DNA from: Opeltia flavorubescens
Lineage: Eukaryota; Ascomycota; Lecanoromycetes; Teloschistales; Teloschistaceae
DNA: 64,000 nucleotides
Assembly (NCBI GenBank): GCA_000442125.1
Contig: KE546978.1
Location: 186,001 to 250,000 of the forward strand
Direction: 5' to 3'
Both the position numbers and the translations under genes were made by a program. The notes beneath the pieces are model-generated. The model worked only from the letters and a program-made list of their open reading frames with translations, was not told the origin of the DNA and did not search any database. Positions 11,650 to 23,000 of this stretch are shown piece after piece; position 1 is the stretch's first letter, and each line of letters starts with the position of its first letter.

Positions 11650-11789
11650 ACCCCATATAATCTACATGAATAGCTTCCCCAAGAAAATAACATACACACA
11701 ATCCCAAAATCCCAGAACACCAAAAACCAAGCCCCCGAATACAATTATACAATTTCAAAAAAACAAACAAACAACCAAACAAAACCCCC

Positions 11790-12464
11790 CTATCGAATAT
11801 ACATCCTCTCCTCCAAATACCCCTGCAATTCCGTCCTCAATTCCTCCCCCGCTCCGCAGCGGTTAATCGCCGCCTTCAACTCCTCCATCGAGCACTGCAT
11901 CCACGGTTCCTTTCTCTTCCACGCCTTTGCAGCTTTTGTCTCGCGCTCCAGAAAGGCAAGCATCTTCGCCGTTCTCTCCGCTGCTGCCTTTGCCTCGGCG
12001 GCCGTCGTCGTCGGGGGCGATGACCCCGCTGAGGTATGCGGCGTGGACTTGTTTTCGCTGGCGGTGGAGGATTGGGGGGAGGTGGAGGTTGAGGATACAG
12101 CAGCTGCTGCTGGTGCTGGTGCTACTGCTGGTGCTGCTACTGCTGGTGCTGCTGGTGCTGCTGGTGCTGCTAGTGCTACTGCTGCCGCCGCCGCCGATCC
12201 CACCACGCCCGTTCCCACAGCAGCAGCAGTAGCATTCATCCCACTCGCCGCCCCAACAACCCCAGCAGCATTCCCCACCCCCACCACCGCACCATTCCCC
12301 GGAAACAGACTCATGAACTTCGACACCCTTTGCCTCGAGATTGATCGTTCATCAAGGGTCCATTCTTCGAGCGTGGAGAAGGATGTGATAGACGGGCCTG
12401 CTGAGAAAAGGACTGGACAGGCGAAGAGCAGGGGAGAGGTTTCGGTGAGGGTTGAGGAGGGCAT
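11790..12464 (-). CDS. Ala/Pro-rich protein of unknown function
   Basis: Open frame of 224 aa, not recognised. The ATG at 12464 sits in a favourable context (purine at -3). The N-terminal 50 residues are mixed and include RQRVSKFMSLFPGN; residues about 55-125 are a low-complexity Ala/Pro/Val tract encoded by a triplet repeat. The C-terminus is charged and probably helical (KMLAFLERETKAAKAWKRK, then EELRTELQGYLEERMYIR). The predicted helical ends and the stop just before the convergent gene favour this strand. The opposite strand also has a 158-codon frame over the repeat, but it lacks comparable structured ends. A regulatory or scaffold role would be guesswork. Confidence 0.6.
   Translation of the reverse strand: MPSSTLTETSPLLFACPVLFSAGPSITSFSTLEEWTLDERSISRQRVSKFMSLFPGNGAVVGVGNAAGVVGAASGMNATAAAVGTGVVGSAAAAAVALAAPAAPAAPAVAAPAVAPAPAAAAVSSTSTSPQSSTASENKSTPHTSAGSSPPTTTAAEAKAAAERTAKMLAFLERETKAAKAWKRKEPWMQCSMEELKAAINRCGAGEELRTELQGYLEERMYIR
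12098..12200. repeat. Imperfect GCT/GGT triplet repeat
   Basis: About 100 bp made almost only of the triplets GCT, GGT, ACT and GCC in register. On the minus strand it codes for the Ala/Pro tract of the 11790-12464 gene. Its length is likely to vary between strains. Confidence 0.85.
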
Positions 12465-13462
12465 TTTTTGCGGTGGTGGTGATGGTGCTGGTGGTGCTGG
12501 TGGTGGATTGGGATGTTGAGATGTCGATGATAGAGTTACGAGGCGGTGCTTACGATGGCTGGCAAAAGTTCACGAAGACGGCAAGATTATCAAATGCACA
12601 GTGAGATGACTGTCAAGATGATAATAATTAAAGAAACGAATACCAGCAGCCCAGCCCTTCTCAATATATACATCCAAATACACCTAAACAAATGGCCCAA
12701 TCTAGCAAAGCCCGTTGAGAAAATTTAAAGGAGAAAGATATCTCCATTCCATGGAACTGGAGCTCAGACATCTCACAGGGAGAAAGGAGAGAGGAGAGAA
12801 GAGGCGTTCGTTGTTAAAATGAATGAGCATGATGACTTAGCAATAACTAGTGATGTTACATTATGTATAGGCGGTGAAAGCTGGGGTAGAAAACGTCACA
12901 CAAGGCCCTGAAAACAACAACCGTCATCCACCCTACGCAACTCAAGTTCCAGCATCAGAAAAATCTCAAAATTTTCATCTATACCTCCCGAATCCTGATA
13001 TAGCAATCAAAGAAGCAACGACATCAAAGGAAAGCTTACTAATCTTCATGCCATATCTCAGCAAACCACCACAGGAACCATGAAACTGCCAAAAGTCGAA
13101 AACAGGACTAAGCCTAAACGGGCAATATAAAAATTGAGGCAGTTGGATGACTCGGAAACCACACGGCAATGAAACCTCCTGGAAGGTTTTGATGTTCGTA
13201 CCTTGGGTATCAAGCTCCAAAGCAGAGATGTGAGATGAGGGGATTTACATTTCTTTTCGATAGTGGAGGGAAGCAGTGATGTATATATTGAAATTCCCAA
13301 GCTCTCGTTGTCTGTTCTCTTGACAATCATTATCGTACACTTGCCATCGTTCAATTGCTGTGTCGTAATCTTTGCATGCAACGTCGTCGTCGTCAAATCG
13401 TCTGTTACATATCAGCGTACCCATCATCCCTTTAATCGATACCTCGATATCCGTTACCAGCA
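12465..13462. other. Divergent intergenic region, about 1 kb
   Basis: Lies between two outward-pointing genes and should contain both promoters. Purine-rich runs occur at about 12775-12805 (GA repeats). Small open frames here (for example 12546-12728) have no support. No RNA gene or repeat seen. Confidence 0.5.
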
Positions 13463-13948
13463 ATGCCATATCAAACGATGTATGCCAAAGCGCGTGCTGC
13501 AACCCGTGCTGCCTTCCTTGCCGATAGTACTCCACTCCTCCAGTCTCTCGAAACGTGGCCCTACTACGGGGTCATCGGCGATCCCTACGTGCCCCCTCCA
13601 CCGCCAAACACGCCTGAGCTTAATGAAACCGGGCCACAATTGGTCAGACCGGGGGCTGACGGTCCACCTCCTCCTACCGCTGGCTCCGCCAACCATGCAA
13701 TCGCTACATCGACTTCCTTTAATCCCTCCATTAAATGCAATGGCATCTCCAACGGCAACCAACCCATGCCGATCAACTGGGGCGGTCCACCTCCTCGTGA
13801 CGGCAGAACGTTCTGGATGTATTACCGCAGCATGTCGCAGATGTTCGCGGAGATCAATCGTCTGAGAAGGATCGGAGAGAATGACAGAGCGGCGGAGATG
13901 CAGCAGTGGGTGGAGGAGAAGAAGCTTTGGCAGCAGGGTCGGAAGTAG
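13463..13948 (+). CDS. Small Pro-rich protein of unknown function
   Basis: Uninterrupted frame of 161 aa, not recognised. The N-terminus (MPYQTMYAKARAATRAAF) could form a short helix. The middle is Pro-rich (PYVPPPPPNTPE and GPPPPTAG). The C-terminal 45 residues look like an amphipathic helix with many Met, Arg and Glu (YYRSMSQMFAEINRLRRIG..., ending WQQGRK). Aromatic residues and balanced codon use suggest a real gene. Its last 95 bases overlap, on the other strand, the coding end of the endonuclease gene. Confidence 0.6.
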   Translation: MPYQTMYAKARAATRAAFLADSTPLLQSLETWPYYGVIGDPYVPPPPPNTPELNETGPQLVRPGADGPPPPTAGSANHAIATSTSFNPSIKCNGISNGNQPMPINWGGPPPRDGRTFWMYYRSMSQMFAEINRLRRIGENDRAAEMQQWVEEKKLWQQGRK

Positions 13949-15134
13949 AGAGCAGTTGTTGCTTGTTCCGGATAGCTTCCGCTCCGCCATCACCGTCCAC
14001 CTCTTCCACTCCACCACCACCAACGGCCCCAGCTTCAACCTCAACCATAATGGGCACATGATCACTCCTCCCCCTCTCCAGCTCTTCATCAAGGATATCC
14101 GCCTCTTTAACCTCAATCCCCTCACTCACAAGCACCAAATCCACTCTATCCATCCCTTCTCCCCATTTCCTCGATGCGGGTCGATAACTAAACTTCTCCT
14201 CCCCTCCCCTAACCTCCCGGAAAGAATCCCTCATCCCCAAACCCCCCTCCCCCTTCCCCTTTAAAAAGGCATCCCGAAAATGTCTCCGATTCTCCACATG
14301 TTCCTTCCCCATCCTCAATTGTGGATACGAATCCCTTTCCGTCAGCGCGATGTTCATATCCCCCGCCACGACAGTCTTCCAACCCTGGGATTCGTACCGG
14401 GAGATGTCATTTTTCAATTCCGTGTGGAAGATGCGTTTCCGCATGTGTCGATCACCGATGACTTTCCCACTCCTCGGATCTCGATAGGGGTTTGTGGTGC
14501 CATTGACGGCATAGATGTTAAAAACCACGATGCCAAAATCCGGAAATTCAGTCAGCAGAACGCGGCCTTCGAGATCCCAGTCCACGGTCCTGGTAGCCGA
14601 TGAGGCAGCTACGTCCCGTCGAACTAGGGTGCAAACACCGTAGATCCTCCCGCCCAAACCAAGGGCGTTGTGCTTATCTCTCGGGAGACAGAAGTGCACG
14701 TCATAGAGACGGTGTTGGGGCTGGGTTGCAGGATCATTTCCATCCTCGTCATCGAGGGGGTGGTTGATGGTGCGGCGGAGGAGGGCTTGCGAGGAGGTGT
14801 CTGAGGGGGCGAGTTTGATTTCTTGGAGGCAGATGAGGTGGGGGAAAGACCAGCGGTGGAGGCAGGCGCGGAAGGAGGGGAATTGTGAGGATGGTGGGGG
14901 ATGGTGCGGGTGGGTAGATGGGAAGAAGGTTGTGATGGCGCGTTGGGAGTCTAGGTAGGGGGCAATCCCGTTGATATTCCAAGAGAAAACGCGAAGTGAC
15001 GTCGGTTTTACGTTGCTTGGTTGTTGGAGGTTGAGGGACGGTGGAGGTTGCGGAGTTGATGGTTTTTTTGGCGGGGTCACCAAGCGCCGACGCTTTAGGG
15101 GTGGAGGACTCAATGATGGAGGTCTTGAGCTCAT
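13854..15134 (-). CDS. Endonuclease/exonuclease/phosphatase family protein, ExoIII/APE-like
   Basis: A 426-aa protein of the ExoIII/AP-endonuclease fold, probably cutting DNA at abasic sites in base excision repair. All catalytic signatures are visible: SWNINGI (Asn53, Asn55), metal-binding Glu105 in LQEIKL, Tyr208 in NIYAVNG, Asp259 and Asn261 in GDMNIA, MDRVD (329-332) and Asp358-His359 in SDHVPI. Residues 10-30 are basic with Pro (PPLKRRRLVTPPKK), a likely nuclear localisation signal. After the catalytic domain (ending about 366) comes a Gly/Ser/Pro tail of about 60 residues, without the zf-GRF finger of typical APN2. So it is an ExoIII-type enzyme rather than canonical APN2. The convergent gene overlaps this tail. 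Single exon. Confidence 0.88.
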   Translation of the reverse strand: MSSRPPSLSPPPLKRRRLVTPPKKPSTPQPPPSLNLQQPSNVKPTSLRVFSWNINGIAPYLDSQRAITTFFPSTHPHHPPPSSQFPSFRACLHRWSFPHLICLQEIKLAPSDTSSQALLRRTINHPLDDEDGNDPATQPQHRLYDVHFCLPRDKHNALGLGGRIYGVCTLVRRDVAASSATRTVDWDLEGRVLLTEFPDFGIVVFNIYAVNGTTNPYRDPRSGKVIGDRHMRKRIFHTELKNDISRYESQGWKTVVAGDMNIALTERDSYPQLRMGKEHVENRRHFRDAFLKGKGEGGLGMRDSFREVRGGEEKFSYRPASRKWGEGMDRVDLVLVSEGIEVKEADILDEELERGRSDHVPIMVEVEAGAVGGGGVEEVDGDGGAEAIRNKQQLLSTSDPAAKASSPPPTAASPPLCHSLRSFSDD

Positions 15135-15316
15135 CTTTGAATGGACGGAAGAATAAATGTTCAGTAGAGCCCCCTTACCACCTAACGCCTCGATTGATCA
15201 AAAAACATCAATGGAATGAAGTTAGTATAACTTGGTACATATTTTCTACGCTATGACTCCACTTTTTGGGTATATGAACGCCCTACTTATCCGAACACAA
15301 TGCTATACTTTCTACC

Positions 15317-17451
15317 CTACATGCAAAACTCATGAATACCCTGCGGTCCTAGATCATTATATTCCGTACGCGACATGAACCCTTTACTCAGCCCTTGATC
15401 AACCACGAAAACTACCTTGGCTGCGACCTGCGCGCCTAGGAACGCTGCCTCCTCGGTTCCTACATCTTTCCACTCGGGGAAGTATTCGGGCATTTTCGTT
15501 AGCTTAATACTGGTGGGTGTCTGCCCATGCCCAGAATGCTGATGCGATGATTGCTGGTTTTGTTGCTGATATTGCTGCATTTGCAGTTGCGCGTGGAGGT
15601 GTTGATGTTGTCCTGGAGGAGCAAGGCCGCCGGGATTAGACGCTGTAGTTGCAGCAAGAAGAAGAGGGTTGACACCTCCTCCGTGGTGCGAATTGGAGAG
15701 ATGAGATTGAGGCTGAGGTGTATTTGTGCCTGTCGCGACTGGGGTTGTGAAGTTGGACGGGAGCTCGGATGTGAAGATGGTTGCACTTGATGGGGAAACA
15801 AGGTATTTGCTGTTGAGCTTGGCTACAAGAGCCTCCTTGAATCCTGGACAAGGCTCAGTATTTGCTGCCAGTACGGGTGACAAAAACATACCTTTGACTT
15901 TACTGCCGTTTCCAACGATGATGAGATTATCCCAAAGCTCAGCCCGCTTCTGGATTTCGGGTACGGAGAGGATGCATCGATGTATTGTATCAGCAGTCTG
16001 GTCTAGAATTCCGCCACTGGCAGCTTGGAATCTTTCGACTCCAACATCTACCTCACGCCTGATCAACGCTGTTGCCTCTCCACCACGTGTAGATCCTTCA
16101 ACTTTGGCGTCCGGTGCAGAGTTCGACTCTGCTGCTACGTGACCTGCATCTTCCTGAGGCTCAGGGGTCTTCGGTCGCTTCGTCTCCCCTTCTCCGTGCG
16201 AAGCTCCGTTCTCAAGGGGTCGTTTACCATTTTGATTAAGTTCCTCCAGCGGTCGTCGTTCAGTGTATTGGAAACTGGCAGTTAATCGCTTCGCATTCGG
16301 TAATTTGGCTTGCTTCGGTGCGGCAGCAGCATCCTGTGCGGCCTTCTTGGCTGCAGCTTTCTCCGCCTTTTCCGCCTTTTCTTTCTCCTTTCGGGCCAAG
16401 AACTCATTGGTTTTGCCACTTACCACGAGAGTAGCGACATCAAGCACGCCCTCATTATCCTCCACATCGCCGCCTTCACCGGCTTGATCATCCCCAACGT
16501 CGATCCCCGCCACACTTCCTCGGCCTTTCAAACCAGCTGCGTTAGCCCCAGCAGAAGCGGCAGCAGCTGGATTGACATTGGGAACCTCCACTTCAGCTTC
16601 TCCGGGCATGGCGGTCCCTGGCGGTAAGGTTTCGCATATGCCGCTTCTTTTCAATTGCTCGCACATATCGCGCGTAAAGTTTTTTTGTGATAGTAATTCG
16701 AGGAGTCTTTGGGTCATGCTTTCACCTCCACATCCAGGAACAGCTGTACCCCTTCCAACATCGTTGATCAGAAAGTCAACAACGGCAGACACGTCACACT
16801 TTTCATATCCCACGTCGACGACTGTAGCAGTAGCAGCGGCATATGCATAACAAACAGCGAGGGCAGAGTCCATTAAGCAGAAAGCTGGTGTTTTGAATTT
16901 CTCGAAGAAGAATTGTGTGAGCGTTTCATGATCTTGAGCGGTCCAAGCAGGTTGAGTGATGACAAGAATAGGAGTGTGGAAAGGTGGGCTGAGAGTATTG
17001 TAGATATGGGTCATCAATGCGAAGAGACAGGACCAGTCGACCACACGACCTTGCCGTATAGGATATACCGCGCCTTCCTCGGTTGTAGGATCTTCCTCAA
17101 AGTATGTATCCTCCTCCTCGATAGTGATGTCCGCATTACTGGCTGTACCATCGGCATCGATCATTGATGTGTCTCCATCGACGGGCTGGGGCGCAACATC
17201 ACTCCTCCGTTTAGTCACCTTCCTTTCCCGGACTTTAAGTGGTTCCCATTCGCCAGGTTTTTCTGCGGGAAACATGCGTGTGGAAGTCCGCAATTGCGCC
17301 GGGGTAAAGGATTCTGGCAGACCAAGCTGAGCCAGGGTGGTCTGCGAGCCAGGAGTGATGATCTGCGGTTTCCTAGGTCAAAATGCCGAATATACAAGGG
17401 ATTATACCGCGTAAGGCTCACCAAGACGTGTTCATCTTTGAACGGCGGCAT
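15317..17451 (-). CDS. ARP9: Actin-related protein ARP9 (SWI/SNF-RSC subunit)
   Basis: Nuclear actin-like subunit of chromatin remodellers. Exons on the minus strand: 17451-17422, 17362-15892 and 15843-15317, total 675 aa. Intron 1 (59 nt, GTGAGC...CGCAG) joins MPPFKDEHVL to IITPGSQTTLAQLGLPESF, the typical start. A second intron of 48 nt (15891-15844, GTATGT...TCCAG) is a multiple of three without a stop, so the genomic frame reads through it; removal gives NGSKVKGFKEAL, which fits the family. Recognisable parts: PILVITQPAW and TPAFCLMDSALAVCYAYAA in the N-terminal half, IIVGNGSKVKG near the C-terminal actin fold. A long charged and Ala/Lys-rich insertion (about 270-410) and a Gln/His-rich loop are usual in filamentous fungi. 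An ATG two codons upstream (17457) could also serve as start. Confidence 0.92.
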
Positions 17452-20000
17452 TTTCAATGTTCTGTAAGCTCTTTACCGATTTCAATGGTATGCGGAAGTC
17501 AGTGTCAAGAACATCCTGGAGCCGCAAGAGCTTCAATACTGACGCGCCAAGCTTTTCAGCCTCATCATGTCATTCCGATTGGTTCGGTAATCGGGACACC
17601 GACGAGAGAACTCCGAGGCGATCGATTTTCTGATCAAGAGGTTTACAGCCATGCTAATCTGATAAAGCGATGTCCGCCTTGCAGGTTTATAAAGTCGTCG
17701 AATATGGACACTGCTTTCCGCATAATGCTTGTGTGAAGCCATGACAGACCCTTCTCGGTACCCTGGGCGATGTTAGCAATCATCTCTCTGTGGCCAGTGG
17801 GGAAGAGATTTGCAACCGATGAGGACTTAGAATCCAGCTTTTCTAAGAAGTGATCTCAAGGAACAAAGTTGTGAGTCGAAACTAAAATGGTTGTATGAAG
17901 CGTCATATAATCCTCGATTTATTTTGAACCAAAGTGCTGCAGCTCAGCGCAAAGAGCTATAAGTGACTTGTTTGATTCACCTATGCCGACAATCTTTGTT
18001 GTACATACGTCTGTGGTGCTCCCATCACCTTTCCTGCCGTTCGCTTGATTATGCAAAACTCCTTTGCTGTCACCACAAGGCACATGCTGCATTCCAAGGG
18101 ACTTCATTATCACTATAACATTCTCAGTAGTCAGATGTTCAAGAGTGGGTGCACCAGAGGCTGAGTCCGGTCATCAGCCATTTACAACCATCTTCCTCCA
18201 CTTATATGTCGTTGTTCTCAATNCAAAGTTCCTTCACTGTGTTCTCTTTTCTTTCGGAAGCTTCTTCATCATGAAGAGAACTTCTATCCCTCGGTCACAG
18301 TATAAGGTGTTCGGTAACGTCTCTATCTCTCCGGCAAATTTCCATCGCCTACAGCTTCCCAACAAGTTCATCTTGGAGTTCCCTGCCTGTTCACACTGCT
18401 CTCGTTGCCTTCACTGGCTTACCCATGGTAGCCACTGAGGACTAGCATGGCTTACCTGGCATCAAATTCTCATGCTCCAAGGGCTTCTTCTCCTCTTTCT
18501 CTCTCATGTTTTCGACTACAGAATTTTAAGACTACATGAATCACGGCTTCTCTTGATTAAGATTGGTGGAAAGTAAGATTTTTTATATATCTCCGGAGAT
18601 GCCTCTTTACTCTCCTTCATCATATGACTTGTATATATCCCCAAGCTGTAGTATGCGAACCTTGGTGCTCTTTTGACTCCTCATTTAATCCTGCATTTCC
18701 TGAGGTGTTCTTCCGTGACTTCTCGTGAAGTACTTCACTCAAAGATTTGGCTCTCGCAAAACGTTGGAATTCATGACAAGTTTCTGTGGGTATTTCATTG
18801 ATGACTCTGGCGAGGCGAGAATGACCTCATCACGGCTAAAAATGTCAAATTCGTACACGACTTAGATTTATTGCATCCAATGTGGCTCCTTCTTCCATAT
18901 CAGCTTTAGTCGAAGGCAATACATAAAATCCACTTACCTAAGTATATCCTTTTGCTAACGTAGGCTGCTACTATAGTAGATACAACTAGCCATGATTCAT
19001 AGACCGCTCGGGAAAACGAATTCAACCATAAACCTGGTACGGTGATCCTCCACCGAGATATATGATTGAGATTAATAAGACGTCTGCTCAGATATTTTCA
19101 GCAAAGCTTCATCAAACCCGACTTGCCCGGGTTGTCTACATAAACATGTGAATACTTTCATTGCGTCGATCGCAGCCGGCGTCTATCTTCTCCGCACTTG
19201 AGGGAGGGAGCAGACAGACCTTGGTCCATTTTTCACGTGGTGCAAGGAAGATGACGAAGGGAATGAACGCCGGCACAATCAAGCAGATAAGTTCATGTCT
19301 GAAAATGGCTCGGGTCAACTTCCTACAAGTCAAGATCTCGATGCTGCGAAATGGCAAGATGCCCGAAGATGAAGAGTGTATCTCTAATGGTGAAGTATGA
19401 CTAGAAGCCAGTCTCTCGAGAGACAGCCTTTCGACATCATCTGACCAGAAGCCACTGTCCCACTGACTTGCATACGCGAAGCCGTATATATACCAGAAGG
19501 TTCAGAATATCAAATCTATGAGTACTTCTACATCTCAATTACACATTTGAGTAATATTAAGCTGCTGGAGATTGCTCGTTTGCCGCTCGGTGCCCGATTG
19601 GTAGTATGCCGAAACTACAGGTACTCCAAGATTTATTCCAAACGCTCGTGCTGAGTTTGTCTCTTATTATAGATGTTCGATTTGCTCGCGTGATCTTACG
19701 CTATCTCGTCTAAGTTCTAGCATGGATCTTACGGCAACTACAACCCTACATCTATCACCAACGCGGCAACCTTAAAATCCTCTTCGACCCATTTAGTTAA
19801 CCTTGACACCCGGGTTATAACCTTTCGCGACATTTGATCGCAATTTTCTTCTTGAGCCAAAACCTAGAAGAGTTTCCAGGCGAGTCAAGAGATTTCAATG
19901 CTTGGGAATTACCCACTACCGTCTGCTATCAGGGACGCAAGAACGGAGATGGCAGTAAATGTCCTTACCATTTAGCTCCTGCTCCTATTCTCTCTATCGT
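17452..20000. other. Gene-poor stretch with broken open frames
   Basis: No complete gene found. On the minus strand a frame at 17643-17855 (about 70 codons) reads like real protein (for example ANLFPTGHREMIANIAQGTEK) but is bounded by TGA and TAA and has no start. Another minus-strand stretch at about 18060-18400 has a Glu/Arg-rich reading cut by several stops. The nearest 200-300 bp probably include the ARP9 promoter. There is an ambiguous base at 18223. I did not recognise a family for these remnants. Confidence 0.4.
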
Positions 20001-23000
20001 TTGTTGTGCTGACATCGAAAATCCCATAGGAATGTCTAGTACTGACAGTGTCTAGCTCCTCGCCTGCTTTCCAGCCGTAAAGGCCGCCTCGAATTCAACG
20101 ATAAACGATGGACGATGATGAGGTACCGGGGAGGGTATATAGTCAAGGACATCAACTCATTTCAGCTGGCTTATATCTCAATTACCCTCGTTCTTATTTC
20201 TATCAATTAGGTATGAAATAGCTCACTACAGCTACTCTAGATCCCGTTAATATTTGTCGATGTTCCATCCTTGCAAGCTTCATAAATCTTACTTTGATGG
20301 TCCTTGTTTCCTCAAATTGCATCCTTCAAATGCTGGGAGTGGACTCCTGGTATTCTCCATTGAGATGGTATGTTGTATGCCCTATCAGCACGAATTCATC
20401 CTTTTTATATTTTCCGCCTTTCAAACCAAATGTTCTGCTCAGTTGTCATCATCAAATATCAAGTCTCCAAACTTGTCGAGCGCTTTCGTCATGGACAGAT
20501 TTCGGACAGTGACCAGAAACCTTTCTATCAAGAACACGCACCCTCCCTCCAAGCCCCAAATTAAGAGGCTTGTCAAATGACATTCGTCAACGTATCTTGC
20601 ATATTGGTAGCGATCGAATGAGATATCCCCTGAAGCCCATAATTACAAAGTACATGAAATTGCTGCGCCAGCTACGGCCAAATCAACATGGTCGGTCACA
20701 AAATTGCCGACAACGGACGTCGAGGGGGCGGCGCCAGGAAAATAGGTCTCAGCGACCGCAATTAAGCTTATACTTCAGATGTTTTCTCGCACGGGAACTC
20801 GTGTATACAATCCCTTTGACATCTCCGAGCTCCACATAATAGGCTGAAACCATGATATCGACACTACCATCCTATCGATATTTTATTCTTTGCATTGACT
20901 TCCGGCTCAAATTGATGTTGTCGGTGGCACAGTTACCAGTTGTGATTATCCGTCGGACGCGCACTTCAAGCTTACAAAGCAGGCGCTGCATGTACCCTTG
21001 TAAAGTGGAAGAGGAAAGAATGGGGATACACTATCGAACTTCATACTTGGACCTGATAATTACAGGTATTGTTCACGCAAGTACTTAATGTACCCGCTCC
21101 CAGCAGACTAGCAGGTAGCTTCAAAGTGATCTGTATCAAAAATTGTCCTTGAAGCACAAATACAGACAAGTTGCCGTCATAGCGACGAAGCAACGCAAAT
21201 GCTCAATCTTCCCACGATCTACCACAGCATACATCTTCAGAGAGCTCAGCTATATTTAGCATCATTGCCATCCGTTGTGGAGCAAGTTCACCATATCCAT
21301 TCATCTTTTTCGCGAATCCTTTCTTCCAGAAAAGTGCATTACACAGTGGTACTATTTTCGTACAAGAGTAACCTCCGGATATTGATTCGAATAATTCTAG
21401 AACGATTGCGTCGAACCAACCAGGTTTGGATATCTCTATATCGAAACCCCCGGCAACTTTACAAGAGCTTATCGCTGACATCGAAGCAGCCAGAAGACTC
21501 ACCAGCACCTTCCAGATCTTTTCTCCCTGAACTTCGGCCAATGAATCCCATCAGATATCAGCCATAGCCACGATGGACTACCTCCTGCATCCGAATCCTA
21601 GTCAACGAGACGTCCGGGATATACGATCAATCCACGGCCATTCCCCACTCTCACAGCTACGCATCGTTGTCGATCTAAGAAAAATCGTAGACCCCCAACA
21701 AGAATCCCGCTGGGACTGGCTCAAAGACAAAGTAATACGCGACGCATGGTACAGTATCATCGGAAAAGAAGTAGAAGAATGGCTGGCAATAGAGAATATC
21801 CAGCATGCAGACGATGAGAAGGGAATGCCTGTACATCCCGGACGTGCCCCCTACCACTAACCCTAAGCCTGGATCACTCAGTTGATAACCTTATGTGTAA
21901 ATCGATGTCTTACATTAAGCTGATCTATATCCAGACGTCGCGGAAACACATCAACACCCTACCAAAGATTCTCGAAGACGCCGAAGTAGGATACTGCAAA
22001 TTTGATATTGGTTCGGGCAAAAATCGTGTCGACTTCACGTATGTGGGTAACGATGCATCTGCCCACGTACTGACCTCCGAAGTACTTTGAAAGAGACTCC
22101 GTAACAGGAAAAGAAGCTCTTCAAAGCCGATAGCTCATCGAAATATCAGAGCTGAGACCTGCATAATGCGGTCTCACACATGGGAAACATACACACGTCT
22201 TCATGCTTTCAAATCCGCCCTCTGCACATAAAAATAACAGCAAGACTTGTATTTCTACGTCGAGATCGGATCCGCCGAAGACAGCTACAGCGAATACATT
22301 GACGAACAGAAGAATCGACAGCTATTCAGACTTTGCAAGAAAGTATCTCAATCAGAAAACCCTGCATACCCTAGCGGTCGAGATTTCTGATTCGAGTATT
22401 TTGGAGAATCGATTGGATTAATAAAAATGAAAATTATTATTGTCCGCCGTGTAAACCATATGAGACCGATCAGAAGGGCAAGTTGAACAATGATGATTTC
22501 TATCCAAGATCCTCAGACGCAGTGGTATGTTGATAGCCTTCAACAGCCACAGTGCAGCTTTATCCATTCCCACTGCGAAGTGACGATACTGCCTGCCCAC
22601 GTAAAGGGCAGCGGTAGCGGCAGGTATAACGGCCAACAACGGTCTGAAAAATTCTTGGAAAAACAATCACGCGCCTCTTAGGTATATATTAAAGCCCGCT
22701 GTTCTGACGGTATCCCTCTTCATCAAGCTGAATATTGAATTGAATCGAGGTAGGCGAGACCCTTTACGAGAATCCTAACGACTTGTTACTGTGACTGACG
22801 TTCTATATCCAGGCCACGCTTGGAAATTCCAAAAAGGAATAAGTTTTACAGCTTGTACCAAAACTGGTGAAATCGGAAGATGGGATATTCAGTTCCGTAA
22901 AGGTGAAAATACTGTTCCAGCACAGTTCCAGGCTCCGAATGCTGGATGATTGATACTTTGCTACAGCTGAAATGGCTATATTTGCCGCCACCGCTTTTCG

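Noticed and set aside
11112-11744. 210-codon minus-strand frame over guanine deaminase
   Set aside because: Low-complexity Ser/Pro/Leu shadow of a purine-rich coding region; the plus strand has clear enzyme motifs.
12043-12519. 158-codon plus-strand Ala/Gly-rich frame
   Set aside because: Created by the triplet repeat; the opposite strand has better structured ends.
13454-14125. 223-codon minus-strand frame
   Set aside because: Out of frame with the endonuclease gene and antisense to the small Pro-rich gene; basic, low-complexity composition.
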